Shown in pieces: positions 1-13,262 of a DNA stretch of 64,000 bases; positions within the stretch are counted from its first letter, which is position 1, and each line of letters begins with the position of its first letter. This DNA comes from Climacium dendroides (taxonomy: Eukaryota; Streptophyta; Bryopsida; Hypnales; Climaciaceae), in NCBI GenBank assembly GCA_950106755.1, contig OX467084.1, positions 37,203,213 through 37,267,212 on the forward strand, given 5' to 3'. The notes under the pieces were generated by a model. It was not told where the DNA came from, searched no databases, and worked only from the letters and a program-made list of their open reading frames with translations. The position numbers and the translations under genes are program-made.

Positions 1-487
1 CAGTTAGACAATGTATGTATTGTATCCATGATTTCACTACAACTCTTATAAGTATTATAAATAGATCATCAAAAATAATATGAATTATTATTTATTGCAT
101 TATTTATCAAACATTTTATATTAAATTAGAGACCAAGAATCCTTGTCAATGACAATAATGAGATTTGAATCTTCAATCACTTTATTTTTGTAACATTAAA
201 AGTAGACATAATTTAGCATGTCTTGCCACTTCATCAACGACAATGACACGGCTTAACCTCCTCTCCTAGTTCTTTGATTAATAAATGACATGAACTAAAG
301 AAGAGGTCTGTTTTCTTTGTCTTTGATGATAGAAAGTTTATTGTCTTTTTTTGATTCATATTATAATTTTCTTCTTACTTTGATTATTAGTTATACTATG
401 AACATTAATAGTAATAATGTAATACTTACAATACATTTATATTTTTTCCTAACAAAATTTTCATTTTTGCTTTCATTGTCATTTCAG
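1..487. other. Non-coding flank / upstream intron
   Basis: AT-rich stretch with no supported coding region. Its right edge ends in a pyrimidine tract followed by TTTCAG, which fits an intron acceptor in front of the SWIM-family exon starting at 488. The second copy of that family has an acceptor-like site at the equivalent place (60,462). Confidence 0.5.
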
Positions 488-797
488 AATCTTAGTAAAT
501 CTGAGCTCGCAAAAATGCCTTCTTGCAATTTAGCTGAAACTGTCCATAACAAGTGGCTTCAACAATCTGGAAATCGAAGAAATGATTTATATATTGCCAC
601 TGTTGATGACTATGTAAGAAACTTCATGCAAATGGTCAAGTATTATCAATATCTTAAAGGCAATCAAGTTGGAACATGACCTGGAAAGGAAGAATTGTTA
701 CTCCGAGTTGCCCAATGATCAGCGCAACGATTAGGGAATCCAAAGGTGCTCACTGAAGCTATGTCCAACATTCCAGAAGTGAAGGAGTTTCTCAATA
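488..797 (+). pseudogene. SWIM-family gene, N-terminal segment (interrupted)
   Basis: First surviving segment of a gene family I cannot name. The translation contains LAETVHNKWL, then a conserved stretch ending YYQYLKG and then GKEELLLRVA. The copy at 60,463 has the matching words (LFETIHNK, YRAYLKG, KEELKLRVA). Two TGA codons (near 677 and 713) break the frame; one could come from CGA. The segment stops at 797 where the large CACTA element begins and resumes in the same frame at 13,943 once the element and one copy of the ATA target duplication are removed. The C-terminal part (14,414-14,948 plus 15,940-16,091) carries the SWIM-like zinc-binding signature. The upstream exon is not identified. 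Function is unknown; a transposon-derived or lineage-specific DNA-binding protein is possible. Confidence 0.7.
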
Positions 798-3529
798 CAC
801 TACAAGAGATGTGGGTATATTAAAGTTGACATTTCAGTATCGAATTGTTGAAATTTTTTTTTGCGTGCTGGAAGGTCACATTGAACAGTGCAAAAGATGG
901 AAGAGAGGTCCAAAGTGTTGTTCAGTCACTAAAATTATGGAAAAGACGGAATTTCTAGTCCTACTGCAGAAAAGTCCTTTCGCGGTAGTTTCTAGGCAGT
1001 TGAAGTGGAATACAATTGGAGTATAGTTGTGCCGCCTTTTATTTCCATTTAGCTTTGAAAAAAATAAAAAAATAAAAAAGAATCGGAGAGTGCTAGTCCT
1101 TTCTAATTGGTAGCTGTGGTCACAACTATACTGCGTATGACTTGTCAGTAGGTAGAAGGAACAGTGGAAGTACATGGAAACTGTAGTGGAAAAACGAAAA
1201 TGTATTTTTCATCTCTTTTCACCGCATACATACAGACACAAAACCCCCGAAAAGTTCAGGTTCCTTATTTACTACAAAGTGTATACTAAATAGTGAAATT
1301 AGGTTGCCTGAACAATTAGGTTGCTTTACTCAGGAAAGTTACCTCATGACTCACCACTCGTCCAAATGGAGGTACAAGCAATTCTCTAAACTGAGTCATG
1401 AACCAGTGCACCAACCCATGCAACACATATGGTTCCTACATTACTGCATCCATTTACACTAACTATACATATTTATATAGTGTGGAATGTTGAGAATTTA
1501 GTGTGGGGCAACCTAATTTCACTATTTAGTGTAGTTTCAAGCTTCTGCAAAGCTTAATGAAGCCACATCATCCTTCACCTGATATTAGCCTTTGCTAAAA
1601 GGCAATTGCTCTACTTCCTCTATTATACCATTGGTAATTAACTATCATATCATGGGACAATTACTTCCTCGATTATGGAAGGACTCTATTGTCACTTGTC
1701 AAATCCTGAAACTTTTATAAATGCATCACTTTATATGTAGTCAAAGATTAAGGAAATGGTACCTCATCATTCTCAATGAAATGACTTTTAATACAATTTA
1801 AGAAAATACTGCAAAATCAGATTCAATCTATGGAAACTTTAGTTAATCATGATCACTTCTGAGTTTTTGTGAAGCTTCACAATTACTTGCCATTTATAAC
1901 ACTCTTCCTATTCTATAGAGGCCGACACCTTTTTTTTCTCTCCTTCAGCACTCTGAGATCTCCTTCTACACATTCTTTGGCTTTCCCTTACAATGCAGTA
2001 GAGGAAAAAAAAAGCGAGTAATGAATGATGCTAACATACACCTTCAAAATCATTTGAAAATACCATGCGTTTTATATCGCCCAAGCGCAAGCTCTGCTGG
2101 TGTTGATTCCATCTTCATTTCCTGAATTCTACTTCAACTTGGAGTAGCTCTTGGCTCTTGAAGTTCGATGTTGGTGCGTGGACATCCACATTAACAAATG
2201 GTTGCTCCTATTCCCTTTTATCTTCACTTATACTTGATGCATGCTATGAGTAGCCGTTTTCTACCTTCAACTGCAACTGTTCTTGACACAAAACAAAGAA
2301 ATGACTTTGCATTAATTTAGAATTCAAAACATCCATCCATCAATGAAGAGCTCTATTTCAATTCAAAAATAGATTTTCACCTCATCACACTTGTTCCAGG
2401 CACCATCCTTCTCAAATGCTTTCAACAGACAAAGAAAAGACGTAGCAAGTTCTCATTATCTCTGTGACGCAACTTCGTTTCCCAAGTGTTCCTCCTTACT
2501 GACATCGTTGTGCTTTCTTTCTTCCTGTCCAAAAACGTGTCTCCCAAGTCAAGTGCAAAGAATGGTTTTGAAACATTGGAATTCCATTTACGACGGCGTC
2601 AAAGTACTGGACAATGCATTAGACACTTCTTATATTCATTTTAAACTAATGTATGTGAACCTCTTGGTAGTCCTCTATGACCGTCATATGAAGTTGAAGT
2701 CAATAGAGGAAAAAATTAACAACACCGTCTCACACAGATTATTGCTAGCTTTCACAAATTAACGATGCTCCTAGAATCCCTTGTTATGCTCCTTACTTAC
2801 TTCCTCTTCTTGAATGTGCAGACACTCTAGAGTAGTAGATAGGTACTCATCATTATGTTGTACATGTGCTTTAGTGTTTTCATTCATTTTCTTACACATC
2901 TAATTAACAAACTCTTGTCTACATCATATTCTTTGGAATAACGAAAATGACTGCATCTGTACTTCTGAAAATGTTGTTCCAAAATATTCCACTTCTGAAT
3001 TAAATTTTATATGGTAATGACATATTGAGTACATAATGCTTCTTCTTCACGGCTTTAAGAAAAAACACATTCATAAACAATTGATAAACTACCTATTCAA
3101 AATACCATGTTAGTCAATCTACTTGAGATTGATAGCAATGAATTACTACACACAATCATCTTTGATGCTTACAATGGCACAAAATTCAGTTGCTTCTTAT
3201 TCATGAAATCAATACAATAACTACCAATCACGTAACCAAGTCCGCACTTAAAATAGTTCTCACTTACACTTCATAACATGATGTTCCAACTAACTTGAGA
3301 ATTAGAAGATCCTTCATAATGGATCCGCTACATTGAAAAAATATTTTCAACCGCTGTTTTTGCTTTCTTTGTTCGAAAAAAAAATTAATTGAATGGTTTG
3401 TGAAACATTGTGAATGTGAAATTCTTCTTCATCAAAATGCACGTACTAAAACAATAGGACACATGCACGTCTAACATACCTGCTTGTCTACAATATACAT
3501 AATGTTGAATACAGAAGGTTCTGTAAGGG
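798..3529. other. CACTA left subterminal region, no gene seen
   Basis: About 2.7 kb between the left end and the 3' end of the TNP2-like gene. I see no supported coding sequence; the open frame at 2,391-2,762 has no recognisable content. A MITE-like inverted repeat lies at 1,285-1,530. CACTA elements usually hold their transposase-binding subterminal repeats in such regions. Confidence 0.6.
1285..1530. repeat. 24-bp inverted repeat, MITE-like
   Basis: The arms at 1,285-1,308 and 1,507-1,530 are perfect inverted copies beginning ACTAAATAGTGAAATTAGG, about 200 bp apart. The arrangement resembles a small non-autonomous DNA element inserted in the CACTA subterminal region. The target duplication is unclear (TA is possible). 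Confidence 0.6.
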
Positions 3530-6500
3530 TTACTCCTGCATAAGTTTGTCGTCCTCGACACCAAATTCCATGAGTGATTCTTCGTCTGATCCATTCTCAT
3601 GAATCTCATTTGCTTCTCGGTGAATAGCAGCCTCTGCCGCTATGAAATCATCTTCTGTGACGTATTGACCCAAAGTATCATTGCATCCTTCGACATCGTC
3701 TTTGAATGGTCCTTCGCTCTCATGATTGATTAAGAAATTTTCATGCACGTTGTCAAACATGGAAGGAGGATAAGGGAGGTCAACATCCTCCAATATACGA
3801 GTCGACCGTGGATCTGTGTGCAAAACTACTGACCAATTCGGTTCCTCTATGCAATCTGAGAAGAAAATTTGCGAAGCCTGGATAGGGAAAATAAAAGAAT
3901 TTGCCGACCTACGCATCAGTCTGTTCAACTTTATGTAAGTCAATCCATATTTATCTATTTTCACACATGCATTTGGCCCTCTCAAAATTGGCTGCACCCA
4001 GTCGTACAACAACAAGATTGGCTTCAGCCTTCCGTAGTCAAGCTCCAGTATTTCAATAATCTTTCCAAAATAAGTTAGATCTCTAGCTACATAATTTTGA
4101 TCCGAGAGTCCACTTCGTTGTAGAGTTTCGCAGGTGGATGTAACGCTAGAGTCCATTGTAAGTAAATTCCTTTCTATGGTTGAAACACGAAACTGCTTCC
4201 CGTAGGCTTTCATCGACTTGAAGGAACGAGCCTTCAATCTAGGTGGCAGTGACAAGTCTACTATGTCATCTTCAAATTCAGCATTACCCGCTTGTACAGT
4301 GCTTTGTAACCACTCAGGGAAATTCGGAAAAGTTTTTAAATGTGGGGGGTATTCCATCTTTTTTCGTTGTCGTGGATGCACACCACATCTATAAGACGCT
4401 CTTGCATTGCAGACATCTAGGGATAGTCGTCTATGCATCCTGTTTTGCAAAAAATGCATTATAAGAAAACTTAATAATCTTCACAACGGTAGCACCAATA
4501 GTGTGAACATGTTGAAGATTACAGTGTTGAAAAACTTAAATGACTTTTCCAATTACTATAAGTTTCCTAGTAGGAATGTAACGTATTTTAGCAGTCACAA
4601 TGGAAAATCAATATGTTCACGTAGAGACGCACTCCATGAGGTCATGCAGACATGTTGAATTATTAAGGACGCATAGGTGTGCCCACTCACACTCTTCAAT
4701 TGAAAGAGTTCTCATCTTATAAGCACTACTAACAACCTCTCCGCTATCTCCCAGTTCCTCTTCCGCATCCCATACGCGCTTCCGGGTAGAATTGCACTCC
4801 AGTATATATTCTGTTGAAAGACCGAGACCTACTTCCATAGCTATGCCACTAGCCATGCACCCTTCTGGTCGTGCTTTGTTGCAAATGTAAGACTTCATAT
4901 ATTTCATGTATCTTTCTAGAGGATACATCCACCTATTGTGAACAGGACCACACAATTGCAACTCTTCCACCAAGTGCACCGGTGAGTGAGTCATGGAATC
5001 AAAAAAAGGAGGGAATTCTCTTTCTAACAAACACATTGCTATAGCGACTTCTTCTTTTAGACGGTCCATCACCATCGGATCTACCACCTTCACACAGATG
5101 CTTTTGAAAACATTACTCAACTGGATAATAGCTTTCATGACACGGTTTGACAACAAACCTCGAAGGCACACAGGCAAGAGTTGCTGAATAAGCATATGGT
5201 AATCATGGCTTTTTAAGCCATGAATACTTCCATCCGCATATATTCGGGACTTGAAGTTAGACATATATCCAGTAGGAGTTTTGATACTTTTGAGCCTGTC
5301 CAAGAGTTTTTTTTTATTGTCTAGTGACAATACATAAGGAGCTTGGAGAACGTGAAACCTAGTTTCTGGTGGTATGGATTGTCGAATATGAAGGGCTCGT
5401 TTGCAGCCCACTTCTTTCATGTCATTTCGAACCGCGAGACCATCCTTCATTCCAAGCAATGTATTGAAAAGGTTATCCGCAATGTTCTTCTTGCAGTGCA
5501 TTACGTCAAGTACATGCCGAATCAAAAGTTTCTACAAAAAAATAGAAGTGATAGTCACTGTGAAAATAATGAAGCTGTAGTCCACGTAATTTATTTGAAA
5601 TGAAGTTAGCCTAATAAATTCTATATGACGAGCACTACATGGAAGGTTTCAGAGAAGTAGTGAGTTCATAGTGGGCTCAAGAAACTAATTTAATTTAAGA
5701 AGTAGTGCATAACCATATCTCTTTGAACTAGTTCAGGAATGCACTTTCCAACAACATAGTAACTCACATACAACGGAAATAATAAGTTACAAATGAACAC
5801 ATTATGAAATGAGTAATGAATGATGCAAAAACTTACATCCCAGTAAGGCAATGTGAATAGAATAGAGTGCCGCTTCACACCATACCGTTTCACTGGATCA
5901 ATTTCTGTACCTGCCACTCCACCAGCTAGTAACCACCTCTCCCGTACTTCACCCCTTTTTCGATGTTCAAGTCCTGAAACTCTTGATGGCTGTTGTCGGT
6001 GCTCTTCTTGTCCATTGAAAGATTCTTTCATGAATCTGAAAGGGTGGTTTGCCGGCAAATAACGACGATGTCCTTGGAAGATATTTTTTCGTAAACTTCT
6101 AGAGAACCTTGAGTCCACAGCAGGTCCACAAACGGGACAGCCTTGATAATCCTTTGTTGCACATCCAGAAATCAAACCATATGCAGGGTAGTCGTGAATG
6201 GTCCATAGTAGCATTGCTCGTAGATTGAACGTAGTTTGTCGTGGGCTTTTTGACATGTCGACTGCTGGTACTCCATCCCAAAGCACAAGCAATTCATCCA
6301 CTAGAGGTTCCAAATATACATCAATGTTTATAGACTTCACCGATTCTTTGCCAGGTATGAGAAGTGATAGCATAACGAAAAATCTCTTTGTCACCATCCA
6401 ACCAGGCAAGTTGTAATTGAGGAGGAATACAGGCCATGTAGAATGTCGGGTTGACTTATCAGCAAAGGGGTTCATTCCATCCAGACCTAAACCAAGCTTA

Positions 6501-8034
6501 ATATTCCTGTTGTTTTTGAAGAATTCGTAGTCAATATTTCTAACATGTTTCCATGCTTGACTATCAAGTACTGATCGCACTTTTCCATCAGTGGAGGCAT
6601 TTTTTCCATGCCACTTCATTAGGATAGCAATATCACGGCAACGGTACATTTTAAGAAGTCTGGAAATTAAAGGAAAATGTCTAAGGACCTTTATTGGAAT
6701 GGATTTGCTTCCAACTACATACCTGGAAGATTTGCATTTGGGACATTCAGACAGATGAGCTCTTTCTTTCCAGAAAAGAACACATCCATTGCGACAAGCG
6801 TGAATTGTATTGAATGATAAACCCAATCGATCAATCAATCTTCATGCTTCATGTCGATTTTTGGGTAGTCCGTTGGATGGGGGCAATATATCCAATCTCA
6901 AAAATGAAAATAGTTCGTCCATGAAGGAATTGCTGACATTGTGAAGGTGAGCTAAATTCATGAGGACAAGCACGCAAGCCAGCACTGAAATTTTTGAGTG
7001 TTGATATAGAGGTACCTGGCTTTCCTTTAGCCATTCGTCCATATCTAGATCGTTTGTGTCTACTTCATGCTGCATTTCATCTTCATTACCATGTATTTCC
7101 GCTTCCGTAGCAAATCCCTCCCTCCTTCCATCAACTCGTTTAAACCATTCTGATGTGAGTCTCTGGAAGTCAAAGCCTTCATCGAAATCCTCTTCAGGTG
7201 GATCATTGACAGGAGCATCTGCTGTTGGTTGTTGCGTTTCCTCATTTTCGTCATATATGTCGAAGGTGTCAGTGTTCTCCGGCTGCAAGAAGATGCACAA
7301 GTCAGGCGGTTTTATAATCAAATTTGCAGTGATCAATAATATGTAGTTATGATTTCTTATGAAGGAAGAGAATTAAAAAAATTTGAAGGTGTTTCTCTAT
7401 AACATAAGTAGTCTGAGAGTTCATGAACTTTGTACGGCACAACATTATTTTGACAACACATATGGGCGGATGCTTTTCTAAGAAAAAGAATTGCTTTTAT
7501 TTGGATTATGATTTCCTAACATAAGAAATACAGAGTTCATCGTTTCTCAGTGCTATGTGTGAATGGCTATACTATCATACAAGTATGCAGTTTTGGTGTA
7601 TTCTAAGTGAAGATACTGGACAAATAGAATGCAATCTCCAGTGGATCTTCATAACCTCACTCATTGACTGCTAGTGCATCCCATCACGAGCAAGAGTCGT
7701 ATGAAAAGAATTGAATTAGGATTTTGTTCAGTCTAGTTTAGCTGTACTTTAACTAGAAGAAGAGAAGGACTTTTCAGGACTTAATTGTAAGAGAAATTAT
7801 ATAGAGATTACTTACTAGCATGGAATGTGTGAGGGCGGGGTCTCTTCCGTGTTTACGCAAGTGCGTTTCAATAGTTCTCCTCAGAACAGGTCGACCTCCA
7901 CCCTTGCAAAAAGCGCAGGGGCACTTGTAACTCTCCAAAAATCTTTCATTAGCACGGGAGCGCTCCAATGCATTCAGAGTTATAGAAAGAGTTGAAAATC
8001 TAGTGTCAGGGATGTCCGATGAATTGACCATCAT
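3530..8034 (-). CDS. TNP2-type CACTA transposase, multi-exon, one nonsense codon
   Basis: Read from 8,034 down to 3,530. Exon 1 (8,034-about 7,810) has a zinc-binding N-terminus, CPCAFC then HLRKHG, and a GTAAGT donor. Exon 2 starts at 7,282 after TTGCAG and runs to about 5,837, where another GTAAGT follows; it carries the Transposase_21/TNP2 core with DGMNPF, YNLPGWM, SLLIPG, DVYLEPLVDEL and CPVCG. Exon 3 (5,531-4,617) matches the DUF4218 type (SPVHLVEELQLCGPVHNRWM). The last exon (to 3,530) matches the DUF4216 type (DYGRLKPILLLYDW, FPIQASQIFF) and has an acidic tail. One in-frame TGA at 6,842-6,844 lies inside an otherwise open exon and could derive from CGA. The exon 3/4 junction is not resolved. 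The product would cut and join CACTA ends in the nucleus, with the neighbouring TNPA-like protein binding subterminal DNA. Confidence 0.9.
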
Positions 8035-9469
8035 ATATGTTTAGCAGAGAACGTGCTAGAGGAAACCCTACTTAGTTATTGCAATGTTGCGGTCGGATGT
8101 TACAACTGCTACTCCTTTCTTGTAGTTTGTTTGAATCAATAATGAATGAAGTGAAAGTCTTCGCATGCGAGAGATGAAGTTGCGAGTGCTAGATGTCTTG
8201 AAGTCACAAAATAACTTCTGAAACTTATTCAAGCACCCTAAATGTCAGTGGCTTACAATAGACTTGATTTCCCTAATTCTAGTGTCATTGCACAAAAGAG
8301 GCCTAGCTTATCTATGCAAACTAAAGAAAGGAATTAAGTAGAAAGGAAGGGCACATATACTATAATAGGGGCAAGAAAATAATCACAATGAAATGCATTT
8401 TATGTCTGCTCTGTCTACGTCCTATGTGTTTTTGGGCTCCAGCATTTTAAGTCCTCCAACAACCAGAGCCTGAATTTACTGAAGTCACTGTTTAAAAGGC
8501 ATGATTACGTAGCATTAATGTAGGTTGGTGTTTAGAAAAAGGAAGGTAGGATGGAAAGTGGACTTTGAAGTAAATTAAAAAATGCAACAAGAATGCATAG
8601 AATCGTTGTAAAGTATGTTTGGAAATTTGTAATAGGAAAGCTGAATTAAACAATAGTATTGTGTGTTGCCTGAGCTTTAGTTTGCTTTGGTGATCCTTCT
8701 TGTTCATATACACATGAGGTTTTTCAAATACAATTACAAGTGTTGTCATGTAGTAGGTGTGCTTTATGTGAAGTAGATGTTATGCACTAAGTTCAGAAAA
8801 TAGTGATCCATTCTCCACCTACGAAGGTTTTTAGATTACGTAGACGTGGAATTCAGCATGTCCATGGCGGTTTATTTTTAATTAAATATGGATAAGTTTT
8901 CTACGTCTGAGAATATAGTGTCAATTACTACGTGGGAGTTATGTACTAGGAAGACGAAGCAATGGAAGCAGAATATGGGCCAAGTGACATAGGAAGAAGG
9001 CACGTAGGTAGTACGAAAGTCCAGGTCATTGGTATGCTAATTTTGTAGAAGGAATATTTTTTTCCCTCAAATTGTAGCAGCATGGCCGTCATCGGCATTG
9101 CATGGCCATGTGAGAATTGAATGCACTTAGAATAATTTAGAAAGGCTAGGTCACACTTTGAGATAATGTATGTGCGTAATAGGAGTAGTGTCAGTACTCA
9201 GATAAGTTTCACATTGCCACGTTGGAGAAGAAGGCGTAGTGACGCGTTCAGGATTATGTGTTGTAATATGCAATAAATCACTATGTGCTGAAGGAAAATA
9301 CAAGACAGTGGCTTCGACTTTAACTTATCCTTATTTTACTTGTACCTCATGTTAATTTTGAGAGAATCATGCATTTGCTAAATGTGTCGTTCATTCTTGT
9401 CCAAATGCAACTACTCCACTTCAAGGGAAGATTCCAAACCCCTTCAAAATCTTACAAGCGTGTAGAAGG
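8035..9469. promoter_or_regulatory. Divergent intergenic region between TNP2 and TNPA-like genes
   Basis: About 1.4 kb with no supported coding sequence between the 5' ends of the two divergently transcribed transposase genes, so both promoters must lie here or in adjoining leaders. I see no clear TATA pair or repeat array. Confidence 0.45.
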
Positions 9470-9472
9470 CTG

Positions 9473-12400
9473 GTGGAGTGGGTAGTCAGAGAAGTGAAGT
9501 CGCACACTTCTTGGAAAGGTGGTCTGTTTCAGGAAGGAACTTGGAGTCCACAAGTCGCATTGAAGTATAGTCAACGACTGAAACTCAAAGACAAGAGGAC
9601 GTCCAATCCCCAAGAAAGTAGTGCAGAAGGTAAGTTGTCATGTGTTGTAGAAGACGTAAATTAATGCAATGTTTTTAAACTGCAATTTCAGGCACTTAAA
9701 GAAAGTAGTCATTCTGCTTGAATTATACTCATAGTCAGCAAAACAAATTGATTTTTGTACCAGGTTCCACAAATCTAGCAAGTAATGGATGATAACCATA
9801 GTGCCAGCCATGATTACTCCAGTGACGATTCGGTGGACAGTTTCTACGACATGCATGGCAAATTGGACATGGGAGGGAAGAAGTTGAAGAAGGAAAATGA
9901 AGCGGGACTGTACATGCCTGTCGTCAATCAAGCTTTTCCTACCACTGCAATGAATACGGGTTTAGGGAGCACACAGTTAGTGACAGCAATTGAAACACAA
10001 GTCCAGGAGTTTGTCATGCGAGCCCTCATGCACTCTACAACAGTTCTCATGGGATCTTCTTCTAGTGTATTTACAATTCCAGAGGGCAGTTCAAGTAGGA
10101 GTCCGCTTATTTGTACGCAGGGGCTGCCTATTGGCAGTATGTGGAGAGAATCTGCTTTCAATAAAGAGGAAGTCCGACGCAATAAGAGACCACACATGTT
10201 GAGGACTTCAGCAGGAGAGAACACCGACTCCCAAGAAGACTTTCCCATTCCTGAAAACGAAAGTCCCCAACAGAAATCTTTGCGGACACGAAGGCTGAAC
10301 AGGTCTCGAGCAAGAAAGGCGAAGGAATTGACCAATAATCGGAAAGCAGTGAAGAAGCTTCCATACGTCATCCATGTTGATGGGATGGGAAAAGCAAGGG
10401 GCATTCACAAGCACCAGTGGCGCGCTGCTGTTCGAGGACAATGCGGACGATTGGATCCCACTATGGATAATATAAATCACCATCCCAAGCATGTTGTGGA
10501 CAGTATATGGCATGCTTTGGAGAAGGAGTGGGAGTTTGAGGGCTTCGTACATAGGGCAAGAGAGATGTTTGAGAAGTCAGCCACTAAATTCATGAGGAAC
10601 AGAAAAATGCAACTCAAGTACAAGTGCCAAAAGAGTGTGGATGGCAAGAAACCAGATGACGTTAGTGATATTCATTGGAGGAAGATAGTCGACATAGCAA
10701 AAACAACAACGAAGGAAGCCATGTCCATTGCCTCAAGGCAGAGCACACAGAAAGAGAAAGGGACGGTGGTTGAAGACAGAAAGCCACTGCTACAATTACA
10801 GGTATTTTTATTTTAATCTTCCTACTATATTTATTTTGTGGCCATTTGAAGAAAAAAATAGTCCTTTACAACCTTGTATATGGTTTTTGAGTATGTTCTT
10901 AAATTTTTTATTTAAGTTTCAGTAGGGGCATTGGTATCAGATAGGTCTTCGTTCATAAATTTCCAGAGGAAGTGGATTGACCTTGCCAGAATATTGAGGA
11001 CATGATTCATGCGGGTAATGGCAAGAGAAGCAGAAGCTTTAGCATGAATGAGTTTGAAAACTTATTAAATTTAGTCTGAAAATTATTTGAGTACTCAAGT
11101 GTTGTGTTTCTTGGTCTGGTTGTTGGAGTAAGACAAGTGTGTATATGTCTTGTGGCAGGGAATGGAAAATGAAATTAACTATCGACGTCCTGATTTCAAA
11201 GGTCAAAGTGAGTCTATGTTACTAGAAGAGGACGATGTGGATGCGAGAATTCAAAGTCTACAAAGGGAATTGCAAAGACTAGAGAAGTCTAGGAAGGTGA
11301 AGAGGTTTTGAAAACTTGTCATATATATACAAATGTTGCATTCAATTGCAGACAAGGTTGACCTCAGAGGAAGTCATTCTATTTTGAATTCAAACAATTC
11401 CTTTCCGAACAATTCCTTACCTTGGCTGCAGTCTTCATGTTCAGTGATTTATAATCTCTAGCATGTCAATCATGTGGACTAGTTTTTCAAAAATGAAATT
11501 GAAATCATTGTACATGCATGGGAAGGTATACGGTCCTTGTGAACAAATATGTTCATCTTATAGTGGAGAAGGGCTGTTAACTTCAGTTTGGCTACTGAGT
11601 TTGTGCAGGCTGAATTTCGTGTGGAAGAGGAGGTGGCCAAGAATAGGCCTTATACATTTGGGGAAGGAATATTTTCCAGTGCATCAATAGGAGGTTAGTT
11701 TCATCGGTCGTGTTGAAACCAAAAACTTATAAGTTCTTCATTAATTGAGTACAAAATTATTGACGGTCTATTCCCGTTTTAGTTTAAATCACTGTCGATT
11801 ATATAGAGTTGGGGAGGCATTACTAGTATGGGGAAGACAAATCTATTTATGTGAAGTTGTAACTAAGTTGGTGCAAACTCATAGAGTAGAAAACAACATG
11901 ACGTTCACATATTGCCGACGATGGTAGTGTTGCTTATATGAATGTCAGATTTATGAAGGCATTTTGTAATTTTTAGAATGTTAAAGAATCACTTTTTTGG
12001 AAAGGCCGCAACAATTGAAGTATCAAAATGGATTCATGATTCATGCAATGAAAAATAATGCGTTTTTAATGCATGGCATAGGAAGATGTTGTATTGGTCC
12101 GTTAGGTGGACAAGATCTCATAAAAAGACTTGCAGGAGTCCATTGTTATTGTGGAAGAACTTGTTGTATGTGAACTACTATTACCGTGAAGGTTAAAAGA
12201 TCAAAGATTGCAAGGGAAGGAGCCTAGTACTTTATCTTGCCGCTTTTCTTTTGTATTCAGTAATTAGTGCGAAACTTCTAAACCGCAATACATGAAGATT
12301 TTTGTAAGATGAACGCATATTCTAAGAGTTCACTTCTGTTTTGATGTATGTTGTCAGTGGTTGAAGGCAAGAAAGAAAACATGATGCCATTTATTGAGGA

Positions 12401-13262
12401 TGCAGAGGACTCACTTGAAGCGCCATTAGCGTCGCTGTCAAAGGAAATGAAGGAAGATGTTTGAGGCAAGTCACCTTCAAATTGTGGAGAGAAGATGACA
12501 CATGATGTATGGAAAGCAATATCAAATTCTGTTGAGGACGATTCGACAGGCCACAGTAGCGAAACGTAGGTGAGATTCATGCAACGGAGATCCACGTACT
12601 TGTGTCTAGTGCACATGCTGTCAATGTATTTTTTGGTCTCAATAGGAAGAAGTTGGAAGGTAAGTGTCGCACCGTCAATGAAGGGTTCCGAGTCATTTCA
12701 AAAAGTGAAGACCAGAAAATCACTTTGACTTTACATTAGCAACAAACTAGTGTATATTCTTGTAAATGACTAAGAAGTAATTCTCTGAGTGTCTTTAAAT
12801 GTCAGTATATCATGCAGTTTGAATCCATTAAAAATGTTGTCACATTGTAGGGCCTCACATGAAAAACATAATTGTCTTTTGAGATTTTGGAAAGGTATGT
12901 ATGCATGACATTCATGTTCACATCCATGTGCCACAACTAAAGTGTGGAACGTCATCGGCATGTCTTTGTTGCAGATGGACTGTGGTGACATTGTGTGCTT
13001 ATTTGCAATGATGGGGGGAACCAAAAAAGAGATTGCAAAGGGTATAGTGATGGGTTTGGCAGGTTCAAAGTATGCAAGGAAAACTATACCGAAAGGGTGG
13101 CGCAGCGTCAAGGTGACTTCGTACACAAGCAACGCAATCACAGAAACGTGTCCACTGCCAACAGGATGGACAGAGCAAGTGAAGCATCAATCTGTGAAAG
13201 AAGCTAGCGATCGAACTATACTATGGCCTGATACGCTTTTGCATGGATTGATGTACGTGTGA
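9473..13262 (+). CDS. TNPA-like (Transposase_24-type) CACTA accessory protein, multi-exon
   Basis: A short upstream exon (about 9,473-9,631) ends at AAG|GTAAGT. The main exon (ATG at 9,785, donor CAG|GTATTT near 10,800) encodes an acidic/Ser-rich N-terminus, a basic region (RRLNRSRARKAKEL) and a helical stretch with HQWRAAVRGQCGRLDP and VDSIWHALEKEWEFEG. That last part resembles the plant Ptta/En/Spm Transposase_24 type. Later exons follow CAG acceptors near 11,159 (coiled-coil piece), 11,610 and 12,358. The last exon, from 12,974, ends VKEASDRTILWPDTLLH, like the C-terminal domain of other CACTA TNPA-type proteins. Splice assignments after the main exon are tentative. By analogy with En/Spm it should bind subterminal repeats and assist TNP2. 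Confidence 0.75.

Noticed and set aside
2391..2762. 123-residue open frame in the CACTA left arm
   Set aside because: No recognisable motif, no homology to other parts of the window, and it is in a region expected to be non-coding.
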